Origin: Brevibacillus reuszeri
GTDB taxonomy: Bacteria; Bacillota; Bacilli; Brevibacillales; Brevibacillaceae
Direction of reading: 5' to 3'
NCBI RefSeq assembly: GCF_002897295.1
Contig: NZ_BEXF01000032.1
Location: 1 to 63,762, forward strand
Length of the DNA stretch: 63,762 nt
In this document: positions 25,071-31,886 of the stretch, one piece after another
Position numbering within the stretch: the stretch's first letter is position 1
Layout of the letters: the number at the start of each line of letters is the position of its first letter
Translations under genes and position numbers: made by a program
The notes under the pieces: generated by a model
Databases searched by the model: none
Seen by the model: the letters and a program-made list of their open reading frames with translations, nothing else
What the model was told of the DNA's origin: nothing

Positions 25071-25205
25071 TGTAGTCCCTCCTTTTTCGCCCATTTTCTA
25101 AACAGACATTTCTCCGTGGAAATATCCTGCACCCCGGTCATGGCCAAGGGGCCGGGTGTGTCAGCAACCTCCCACATCATCGCAAGTCCATGACCAACAT
25201 TCAAT
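25071..25205 (-). other. structured 5' leader of the S10 operon
   Basis: ~130 nt between the rpsJ promoter and start codon, without an open frame. Two stems compete: GGTCATGG (25195-25188) with CCATGACC (25143-25136), and CACCCGG (25158-25152) with CCGGGGTG (25137-25130). They share bases, so both cannot form fully. It looks like a regulatory leader; the ligand is unknown. Confidence 0.45.
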
Positions 25206-25234
25206 ATTGTACTAAAAATAATTGGGCAACGCAA
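25206..25234 (-). promoter_or_regulatory. sigma-A promoter of the S10 operon
   Basis: Reading leftwards: TTGCGT (25234-25229), 17 bp, TACAAT (25211-25206). An AT-rich spacer (ATTATTTTT). It would drive the whole rpsJ-rplQ supercluster. Confidence 0.75.
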
Positions 25235-25425
25235 GTCATTTCTTTAGGTACCCACATATTTTTTGTACAAGCAAGCCAAATCAGTAGGCTCACCCTGACT
25301 ATGATACTGATTTCCCCACTGAAAGGCAAGCGGGATTCCCTGCCAGCTGCAGCTAACTTCTATATATAATAGAAGAAACACGCTATACTAAGGATGGAAC
25401 ATCCCCTTAAAGGAGGCTAGACGTG
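25235..25425. other. divergent intergenic region between rpsJ and the globin gene
   Basis: No open frame. It must hold the plus-strand promoter of the globin gene. The best -10 candidate is TATACT at about 25384-25389, without a good -35. An inverted repeat TTCTAT/ATAGAA (25358-25374, 5-bp centre) overlaps the place where the -35 should be and could be an operator. Confidence 0.35.
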
Positions 25426-25824
25426 ATGTCCGAAGCAATTCGTACTCCCTATGAAATGATTGGCGGCGCCGATACATTAGCCCGTCTTGTCGATAACTTT
25501 TATGATTTGGTAGCAAAGCACCCAGATCTCGCTCCTCTTTTCCCCGAAGATTTCACCGAGGTGAAAGAGCGGCAATATCAGTTTTTAACTCAGTTTTTGG
25601 GTGGACCCACTCTATACACCGATCAACATGGTCATCCCATGCTTCGCGCACGCCATATGCGTTTTCCTATCGGTGTTGTTCAGGCGGAAGCATGGCTGGC
25701 ATGTATGAAGGAAGCCATGGATCAAACCGGGCTTCAAGGGGAGCTGAGGCAGCAAATATTTGATCGCCTGCGACTTACCGCTCATCATATGGTCAATCAA
25801 TGGGAACAAAAAGAAGAAGCGTAG
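25426..25824 (+). CDS. yjbI: truncated hemoglobin, group II (YjbI-like)
   Basis: A 132-aa 2-on-2 globin. Family landmarks: YEMIGGADTLARLVDNFYD, LAPLFPEDF, QFLTQFLGGP, and RARHMRFPIG with the proximal haem-ligand His. WLACMKEAMDQTGL carries the Trp of helix G typical of group II. Such globins bind oxygen, NO or peroxide; in B. subtilis the protein is linked to thiol oxidation by its yjbH neighbour, but that gene is not present here. Starts at ATG 25426 behind AAAGGAGG; the GTG just before it is also possible. It is a single-gene plus-strand unit inside the ribosomal region. Confidence 0.92.
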   Translation: MSEAIRTPYEMIGGADTLARLVDNFYDLVAKHPDLAPLFPEDFTEVKERQYQFLTQFLGGPTLYTDQHGHPMLRARHMRFPIGVVQAEAWLACMKEAMDQTGLQGELRQQIFDRLRLTAHHMVNQWEQKEEA

Positions 25825-25842
25825 GGATCTCCCCTACGCTTT
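25817..25842. terminator. bidirectional terminator between globin and DMT exporter
   Basis: 10-bp stem AAGCGTAGGG / CCCTACGCTT with a short loop, T-rich on the plus side (TTTTGTTG) and A-rich on the other. It overlaps the globin stop codon and serves both convergent genes. Confidence 0.8.
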
Positions 25843-26772
25843 TGTTGATACCTCTGACGCAGCTCCAGCAGCGTTTGCCTGGATTTTCTTTGGCATCGTA
25901 CGCGAGCCCAAGTAAACGCCTCCAACGATCATGACCACTGCGAGCAAATGAACGATCTGAAGCCGCTCTCCTAAAAATAGTGCCGCGAATAGCAAACTGG
26001 CCATCGGCATTCCATTTAGAAATACGGCCGTTCTACTTGCCCCTAATTGACGAATTCCATAATTCCAACCGATTGTCCCAAGTGCTGTCGAAAGTGCTCC
26101 CGATACGAATATGACACCCCACTGAAAAGCCGATACATCCAATCCGGTATAGTAGCTGAGCGGATTCATGGAGAGGGCCGTTCCCCATAAAAAGACAACT
26201 CCAAACATTTGCGATATAGCTGTAATTAATAAGACAGGTACACCGCGTACTACTAGCTTTCTTACGAGCAATCCACCTGTTACATACATGAGCATAGAGA
26301 AAAACATGACCGCATCTCCCCAGCCATTCATGTGAATACTCCCGTGCTGAGAAATGACAACAATCAATACACCCGCAAATCCGATCCCAATGCCCAAGCC
26401 TTTTCTCCACGACATGCCTTCCCCAAGCAGCATCATCGCAAGTAATGCCGTGGCCAATGGATTCAACGCTAAAATGAGCGATGCATTGCCAGCCGTTGTG
26501 TACTGGACACCCGTAGCCAGTGTGATTTGATGAAGCGCGATAGAGCTCGCCCCTACACCTGCTAGCAGTAGCCAATCCATTTTCCTGAATTTCAAGTTCT
26601 GCCGGTACATATACACAATAGGTGCTAGACAAAGACCCGCAACGGTCATTCTGATTACAGCTACATATATAGGAGGAAATACGGTGAGATATTTAACCAT
26701 GACGACATTCAAACCCCACAGCGTAATAACTCCTGCTAACATCAAATACAGTAAACGCTCATTACTTTTCAT
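25834..26772 (-). CDS. EamA-family (DMT superfamily) exporter
   Basis: A 312-aa membrane protein with about ten helices in two EamA repeats (about 1-135 and 145-290). Motifs: LWGLNVVMVKYL at the start, ITLATGVQYTTAGNASLILALNPL closing repeat 1, and IGWNYGIRQLGASRTAVFLNGMP in repeat 2. The family exports amino acids, nucleobases or drugs; substrate cannot be read from sequence. I start at ATG 26772 with GGGGGA upstream; further in-frame starts at 26790 and 26814 exist. An extended -10 candidate (TGC-TACAAT) near 26810 would exclude the longest form. Confidence 0.85.
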   Translation of the reverse strand: MKSNERLLYLMLAGVITLWGLNVVMVKYLTVFPPIYVAVIRMTVAGLCLAPIVYMYRQNLKFRKMDWLLLAGVGASSIALHQITLATGVQYTTAGNASLILALNPLATALLAMMLLGEGMSWRKGLGIGIGFAGVLIVVISQHGSIHMNGWGDAVMFFSMLMYVTGGLLVRKLVVRGVPVLLITAISQMFGVVFLWGTALSMNPLSYYTGLDVSAFQWGVIFVSGALSTALGTIGWNYGIRQLGASRTAVFLNGMPMASLLFAALFLGERLQIVHLLAVVMIVGGVYLGSRTMPKKIQANAAGAASEVSTKA

Positions 26773-26887
26773 TTTTATTGTATCCCCCATCCAATCCTGA
26801 TCGTATTGTAGCACATCCTAAGGAGATCCTTATTGAATCATTTTGATGGGAGCCATTTATAAAATCGATGATATTCAAAACGAAACA

Positions 26888-26922
26888 GCAAAAAACCCGA
26901 CAACAAAATGCTGTCGGGTTTT
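26888..26922 (-). terminator. terminator of the rplGB-tuf operon
   Basis: On the minus strand AAAACCCGACA-loop-TGTCGGGTTTTTT, a stem of at least 8 G/C-rich pairs plus A-T pairs, followed by a run of T. 20 bp past the tuf stop. Confidence 0.92.
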
Positions 26923-26941
26923 ATACGTTAATCTGAATCGA

Positions 26942-28132
26942 TTAGGATTCGATGGAAGCTACAACGCCAGCGCCTACTGTACGGCCACCTTCGCGGATAG
27001 CGAAGCGAGTACCTTGTTCCATCGCTACTGGAGCGATCAGTTCAACAGTGAACTCAGTGTTGTCGCCAGGCATGATCATTTCAACGCCTTCTGGCAGTTG
27101 GATGATACCTGTAACGTCAGTTGTACGGAAGTAGAATTGTGGACGGTAGTTAGCAAAGAAAGGAGTGTGACGTCCGCCCTCTTCTTTGGACAGAACGTAA
27201 ACTTCTGCTTTGAACTTAGTGTAAGGCTTAACGGAACCTGGTTTCGCCAAGCATTGTCCACGCTCGATGTCTTTACGGTCTACACCGCGAAGAAGAGCAC
27301 CGATGTTGTCACCAGCTTGAGCGGAATCCAGCAATTTGCGGAACATCTCAACGCCAGTTACAGTTGTATTTTTAGTTTCTTCAGCCAGACCGATGATTTC
27401 TACTTGGTCACCAACTTTAACTACACCGCGCTCTACGCGACCAGTAGCTACAGTACCACGACCAGTAATTGTGAAAACATCCTCTACAGGCATCAAGAAA
27501 GGCTTGTCAGTTGCACGCTCAGGAGTTGGGATGTAGCCGTCAACAGCTTCCATCAACTCAGCGATTTTCTTAGCCCATTCACCAGTTGGGTTGTCCAAAG
27601 CTTCTTTAGCAGAACCTTTGATTACTGGAGTGTCGTCACCTGGGAAGTCGTATTGGGACAGCAGGTCACGGATTTCCATTTCAACCAGTTCCAACAACTC
27701 TTCATCGTCTACCATGTCGCATTTGTTCATGAATACTACGATGTAAGGTACGCCTACTTGTTTGGAGAGCAGGATGTGCTCGCGAGTTTGTGGCATAGGG
27801 CCATCAGCTGCGGATACAACCAGGATTGCTCCGTCCATTTGAGCAGCACCAGTAATCATGTTTTTCACGTAGTCAGCGTGACCAGGGCAGTCAACGTGAG
27901 CATAGTGACGGTTTTCAGTTTCGTACTCAACGTGTGCTGTGTTGATTGTGATACCGCGCTCTTTTTCTTCTGGAGCAGCGTCAATCGCAGCATAGTTCAT
28001 TGCTTGCGCTTTACCTGATTGTGCCAAAACAGTTGTGATAGCAGCAGTCAGGGTAGTTTTACCATGGTCAACGTGACCAATAGTACCGATGTTAACGTGT
28101 GGTTTATTACGCTCAAATTTCGCTTTTGCCAT
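26942..28132 (-). CDS. tuf: elongation factor Tu
   Basis: A 396-aa GTPase that delivers aminoacyl-tRNA to the ribosome. G1 GHVDHGKTT (18-26), G2 region KERGITINTAHVEYET, G3 DCPGHADYVKNM, G4 NKCDM, then domains II and III ending GRTVGAGVVASIES. Only tuf copy in the window. It follows fusA with a 121-nt gap holding a 12-bp hairpin, which may help set EF-Tu output apart from EF-G. Confidence 0.99.
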   Translation of the reverse strand: MAKAKFERNKPHVNIGTIGHVDHGKTTLTAAITTVLAQSGKAQAMNYAAIDAAPEEKERGITINTAHVEYETENRHYAHVDCPGHADYVKNMITGAAQMDGAILVVSAADGPMPQTREHILLSKQVGVPYIVVFMNKCDMVDDEELLELVEMEIRDLLSQYDFPGDDTPVIKGSAKEALDNPTGEWAKKIAELMEAVDGYIPTPERATDKPFLMPVEDVFTITGRGTVATGRVERGVVKVGDQVEIIGLAEETKNTTVTGVEMFRKLLDSAQAGDNIGALLRGVDRKDIERGQCLAKPGSVKPYTKFKAEVYVLSKEEGGRHTPFFANYRPQFYFRTTDVTGIIQLPEGVEMIMPGDNTEFTVELIAPVAMEQGTRFAIREGGRTVGAGVVASIES

Positions 28133-28174
28133 GAGAGAAAAGCCTCCTTAAATGATAAGGGTTATATTGGTTAA

Positions 28175-28225
28175 AGAAAGGTTTACCCTACTAATGGTTG
28201 TCCCGTTACTATTGTAAACCTTTCT
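28175..28225 (-). promoter_or_regulatory. hairpin in the fusA-tuf gap
   Basis: AGAAAGGTTTAC (28225-28214) pairs perfectly over 12 bp with GTAAACCTTTCT (28186-28175), loop 27 nt. Only a short T-tract follows, so it could be an RNA stabiliser, a processing site, or a weak terminator. Confidence 0.5.
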
Positions 28226-28253
28226 CTTTTGAAGATAAAGCCAGGAGCAATTA

Positions 28254-30332
28254 TTATTCGCCTTTGGACTTTTTGATGATCTCTTCGGAGATGAATTTTG
28301 GTACCTCTTCGTAGTGATCGATCTCCATGGAGTAGTTACCACGGCCTTGTGTACGGGAACGAAGAACTGTGGAGTATCCGAACATCTCGGACAGTGGTAC
28401 CATCGCACGGATCGCTTGTGCATTTGCACGAGCTTCCATACCTTCGATGCGACCACGGCGGGAGTTCAGGTCACCCATTACGTCGCCCATGTACTCTTCA
28501 GGCATGATTACTTCTACTTTCATGATTGGCTCAAGAAGAACAGCGCCACATTTTTTCGCAGCTTCTTTCAAAGCGAGAGAACCTGCTACTTTAAATGCCA
28601 TCTCGGAGGAGTCAACGTCATGGTAGCTACCGTCTACGATAGTAGCTTTGATATCTACCAGCGGGAAGCCAGCGATAACACCATTTTTCATTGATTCTTC
28701 GATACCCGCTTGAACAGCAGGGATGTATTCTCTTGGAACCACACCACCGACGATTTTGTTTTCAAACTGGAATCCAGCACCAGCTTCGAGTGGAGCGAAC
28801 TCTACCCAAACGTGACCGAATTGACCACGACCACCGGACTGACGAACGAATTTACCTTCCACTTTAGCTGCTGTACGGAATGTTTCACGGTAAGCAACTT
28901 GTGGTGCACCTACGTTCGCTTCCACTTTGAATTCACGTCTCATGCGGTCAACGATGATCTCCAGGTGAAGCTCACCCATACCGGAAATGATTGTTTGACC
29001 TGTTTCTTCATCCGTACGAGTTCTGAACGTAGGGTCTTCTTCAGCCAATTTGGACAGGGCAATACCCATCTTGTCTTGGTCTGCTTTAGACTTAGGCTCG
29101 ATCGCAACGGAGATAACTGGTTCTGGGAATGTCATGGACTCCAGGATAACTGGAGACTTTTCATCACACAGAGTATCACCAGTCGTTGTATCTTTCAAAC
29201 CTACTGCAGCAGCGATATCACCGGAGTAAACCGTTTGGATCTCTTCACGGTGGTTTGCGTGCATTTGCAGAATGCGTCCTACACGTTCACGCTTGCCTTT
29301 AGTAGAGTTGAGTACATAAGAACCAGCATTCAATACACCAGAGTATACACGGAAGAAGGTCAGACGACCAACGTAAGGGTCAGTCATGATCTTGAAAGCA
29401 AGAGCAGAGAACGGACCATTATCGTCAGCTGGACGAGACACTTCGTCTTCGGAATCTGGCAAAGTACCTTTGATCGCCGGAATGTCTACAGGCGATGGCA
29501 GGAAGGTTACTACGTTATCCAGCATAGGTTGAACACCTTTGTTGCGGTAAGAAGAACCGCACATTACTGGAACGAGTTTAACATCGATGGTACCTTTACG
29601 CAGAGCTGTACGAATTTCATCGTTAGTCAACTCTTCGCCTTCGAGGTACTTCATCATCAGTTCTTCATCTTGTTCTGCAGCCGCTTCAACCAATGCCAGA
29701 CGCAGCTCATCGCATTTGTCTTTCAGGTCAGCAGGGATTTCTACAGCGTCAGATGTTTTACCCAGGTCATCAGTATAGATGATTGCCTTCATCTCGATGA
29801 GGTCAACCATTCCTTTGAACTGATCTTCAGCACCGATTGGGTATTGAACTGCTACCGGGTTAGCTCCAAGACGAGTGCGGATTTGCTCCAAGCACATGTC
29901 GAAGTTAGCACCGATGATGTCCATTTTATTGATGTAGCAAACACGCGGAACACCGTATTTGTCAGCTTGACGCCATACGGTTTCAGTCTGTGGTTCTACA
30001 CCACCCTTTGCGTCAAAAACGGTTACAGCACCGTCAAGAACGCGCAGGGAGCGCTCCACTTCTACAGTGAAGTCTACGTGACCAGGCGTATCGATGATGT
30101 TAATACGATGGCCTTTCCATTGAGCAGTAGTAGCGGCGGAAGTGATCGTAATACCGCGCTCTTGTTCTTGTTCCATCCAGTCCATGGTAGCCGCACCTTC
30201 GTGTGTCTCACCAATTTTATGAACGCGACCAGTGTAGAACAGAATACGCTCCGTGGTAGTCGTCTTACCAGCATCGATGTGAGCCATGATACCGATATTA
30301 CGCGTATTCGAGAGAGAGAACTCGCGAGCCAT
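28254..30332 (-). CDS. fusA: elongation factor G
   Basis: A 692-aa translocase GTPase. G1 AHIDAGKTTTTERIL near residue 20, G3 DTPGHVDFTVEVERSL, G4 NKMDIIGANF, and domain IV loop GSYHDVDSSEMAFK. The C-terminal part has PLSEMFGYSTVLRSRTQGRG. I start at ATG 30332 with GGAAGGAG upstream; six in-frame codons before it carry the binding site. Downstream of rpsG. Confidence 0.99.
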   Translation of the reverse strand: MAREFSLSNTRNIGIMAHIDAGKTTTTERILFYTGRVHKIGETHEGAATMDWMEQEQERGITITSAATTAQWKGHRINIIDTPGHVDFTVEVERSLRVLDGAVTVFDAKGGVEPQTETVWRQADKYGVPRVCYINKMDIIGANFDMCLEQIRTRLGANPVAVQYPIGAEDQFKGMVDLIEMKAIIYTDDLGKTSDAVEIPADLKDKCDELRLALVEAAAEQDEELMMKYLEGEELTNDEIRTALRKGTIDVKLVPVMCGSSYRNKGVQPMLDNVVTFLPSPVDIPAIKGTLPDSEDEVSRPADDNGPFSALAFKIMTDPYVGRLTFFRVYSGVLNAGSYVLNSTKGKRERVGRILQMHANHREEIQTVYSGDIAAAVGLKDTTTGDTLCDEKSPVILESMTFPEPVISVAIEPKSKADQDKMGIALSKLAEEDPTFRTRTDEETGQTIISGMGELHLEIIVDRMRREFKVEANVGAPQVAYRETFRTAAKVEGKFVRQSGGRGQFGHVWVEFAPLEAGAGFQFENKIVGGVVPREYIPAVQAGIEESMKNGVIAGFPLVDIKATIVDGSYHDVDSSEMAFKVAGSLALKEAAKKCGAVLLEPIMKVEVIMPEEYMGDVMGDLNSRRGRIEGMEARANAQAIRAMVPLSEMFGYSTVLRSRTQGRGNYSMEIDHYEEVPKFISEEIIKKSKGE

Positions 30333-30370
30333 TAGGTATGCTCCTTCCATAACTCGTGTGTGAGAATATA

Positions 30371-30393
30371 CGGGTATCCGAAACGGATACCCA
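30371..30393 (-). promoter_or_regulatory. hairpin in the rpsG-fusA gap
   Basis: Perfect 9-bp stem GGGTATCCG / CGGATACCC with a TTT loop in a 71-nt gap. It lacks a following T-run and ends ~40 nt before the fusA start. Role unknown. Confidence 0.5.
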
Positions 30394-30403
30394 TTTTAAA
30401 ATC

Positions 30404-30874
30404 CTACCAGCGATAGTGAGCAAACGCTTTGTTCGCTTCAGCCATCTTGTGTGTGTCTTCACGCTTTTTAACAGCTGCACCAGTGTTGTTAGCAGCGTCC
30501 ATGATCTCGTTAGCAAGACGTTGTTCCATGGTTTTCTCTCCACGGTTACGGGAGTAGTTAACCATCCAACGCAGACCGAGAGTGGTACGGCGCTCTGGTT
30601 TTACTTCGATTGGTACTTGATAGTTAGCACCACCTACACGGCGAGCTTTAACTTCCAGTACTGGCATTACGTTTTTCAGTGCTTCTTCAAACACTTCCAT
30701 CGGATTGCGACCTGTGCGCTCCTGAATGATGTCAAATGCGTTGTAGAGAATGTTCTGAGCTACACCACGCTTACCATCCAACATCAGGCGGTTAATCAAA
30801 CGAGTAACCAACTTGCTGTTATGAATAGGATCAGGCAGCACGTCACGACGGGTTACAGGACCTTTACGAGGCAT
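30404..30874 (-). CDS. rpsG: 30S ribosomal protein S7
   Basis: A 156-aa uS7 protein of the 30S head. Starts MPRKGPVTRRDVLPDPIHNSK; contains VKARRVGGANYQVPIEVKPERR and the C-terminal NKAFAHYRW. ATG 30874 behind GGAGGGAA. Confidence 0.98.
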   Translation of the reverse strand: MPRKGPVTRRDVLPDPIHNSKLVTRLINRLMLDGKRGVAQNILYNAFDIIQERTGRNPMEVFEEALKNVMPVLEVKARRVGGANYQVPIEVKPERRTTLGLRWMVNYSRNRGEKTMEQRLANEIMDAANNTGAAVKKREDTHKMAEANKAFAHYRW

Positions 30875-30928
30875 CGTATTCCCTCCTTCTTTTCAATATA
30901 ACTTCACGCCACTTCATAGGCGTTTTCA

Positions 30929-31372
30929 TTATTTCTTTTTCGCTGCAGCAGCTGCTTGACCTGGCTTCGGACGCTTAGTACCGTATTTGGAACGACCTTG
31001 TTTACGGTTGTTCACACCAGCAGTGTCAAGTGCACCACGAACGATATGGTAGCGTACCCCTGGCAAGTCTTTTACACGACCGCCGCGCACAAGCACGACG
31101 CTATGCTCTTGCAGGTTGTGGCCAATACCACCGATGTAAGCAGTTACCTCGATACCGTTAGTCAAACGCACACGAGCGTATTTACGCAACGCGGAGTTTG
31201 GTTTTTTCGGAGTCATGGTACCTACACGAGTGCAAACACCACGTTTTTGAGGAGAACTCTGGTTGGTTTGGCTTTTCTTGAAGCTGTTGTACCCTTTTTG
31301 AAGAGCTGGGGACTTCGACTTCACAACCTTATCCTCGCGACCTTTACGCACCAATTGGTTAATTGTAGGCAT
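30929..31372 (-). CDS. rpsL: 30S ribosomal protein S12
   Basis: A 147-aa uS12 protein of the decoding centre. Motifs MPTINQLVRKGRE, CTRVGTMTPKKPNSALRKYA and GHNLQEHSVVLVRGGRVKDL. Lysines in TPKKPNS and RVKDLPG, where streptomycin-resistance changes usually fall, are wild type. It carries the Firmicutes insert (SKSPALQKGYNSFKK) and an Ala/Lys-rich tail (GQAAAAAKKK) somewhat longer than in B. subtilis. I start at ATG 31372, behind GGGAGGT. Confidence 0.97.
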   Translation of the reverse strand: MPTINQLVRKGREDKVVKSKSPALQKGYNSFKKSQTNQSSPQKRGVCTRVGTMTPKKPNSALRKYARVRLTNGIEVTAYIGGIGHNLQEHSVVLVRGGRVKDLPGVRYHIVRGALDTAGVNNRKQGRSKYGTKRPKPGQAAAAAKKK

Positions 31373-31494
31373 GATGTTACCTCCCTTCTTAATACCCAAT
31401 CTTCAAGACCACAGATCCAGGTGAGTCATTTTTAGGCCAAATAGAAAGTCCTTGTCCAGCATTACGCAACGTGTAACAACAGACAAAAACATCA

Positions 31495-31749
31495 TTAACC
31501 ACTTTTCTTAATCGCAGCAGTAGCTGCTCCCACTTCGATCCCGCACGCTTTGCCTAATCGCCGCATGGAATCTACGTGGATGACTGGAACACCCTTCTCT
31601 TTGCAAAGGAGCTCGACTTTTTGGGTCAAACGCTTATCAGCATCCGTAGCGATGTAAACTGCTTCTACCTGTTGGTGTTCGACAGCTTTGATCGTCTGCT
31701 TGATACCGATCGTCAACTCCTTGGCCCGCTCTACTTTTTCATAAGACAT
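31495..31749 (-). CDS. rplGB: L7Ae-family kink-turn-binding ribosomal protein
   Basis: An 84-aa L7Ae/L30e/S12e/Gadd45-type protein (YbxF in B. subtilis), which binds kink-turn RNA and associates with ribosomes. Starts MSYEKVERAKELTIGIKQTI; conserved C-terminal part MRRLGKACGIEVGAATAAI. I choose ATG 31749, because GGAGG lies 11 nt upstream and B. subtilis YbxF starts at the same place; an ATG at 31758 is only 2 nt from that site. First gene of the rplGB-rpsL-rpsG-fusA-tuf unit. Confidence 0.9.
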   Translation of the reverse strand: MSYEKVERAKELTIGIKQTIKAVEHQQVEAVYIATDADKRLTQKVELLCKEKGVPVIHVDSMRRLGKACGIEVGAATAAIKKSG

Positions 31750-31793
31750 GATTTTCATATCCTCCAAAGTACAGATGTCAGGCACACTTGAAT

Positions 31794-31822
31794 ATAATAT
31801 CAGGTGGGCTATGAGTTGTCAA
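31794..31822 (-). promoter_or_regulatory. sigma-A promoter of rplGB-rpsL-rpsG-fusA-tuf
   Basis: Reading leftwards: TTGACA (31822-31817), 17 bp, TATTAT (31799-31794). A perfect -35 with a 5/6 -10; one of the best promoters in the window. Confidence 0.85.
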
Positions 31823-31848
31823 CGTCCCACTTCATATTTTTATTTAGG

Positions 31849-31878
31849 AAAGCGCCCACCGCAAATGATGGGCGCTTA
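31849..31878 (-). terminator. terminator of the rpoB-rpoC operon
   Basis: AAGCGCCCA-loop-TGGGCGCTT, a 9-bp G/C-rich stem, followed by TCC and then TAAATAAAAA. The T-run is poor, so readthrough into rplGB is possible. Confidence 0.65.
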
Positions 31879-31886
31879 ACCTGCAA

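Noticed and set aside
25240..26940. Globin plus DMT exporter as a transferred island in the ribosomal region
   Set aside because: No mobile gene, attachment repeat or clear change in composition; both are ordinary single genes with normal signals.
26843..28018. 391-codon plus-strand open frame antisense to tuf
   Set aside because: Same cause: the mirror frame of a strongly biased gene; no family resemblance.
28710..30335. 541-codon plus-strand open frame antisense to fusA
   Set aside because: Shadow of fusA codon bias; composition is Cys/Phe/Thr-rich and unlike a protein, no start signals.
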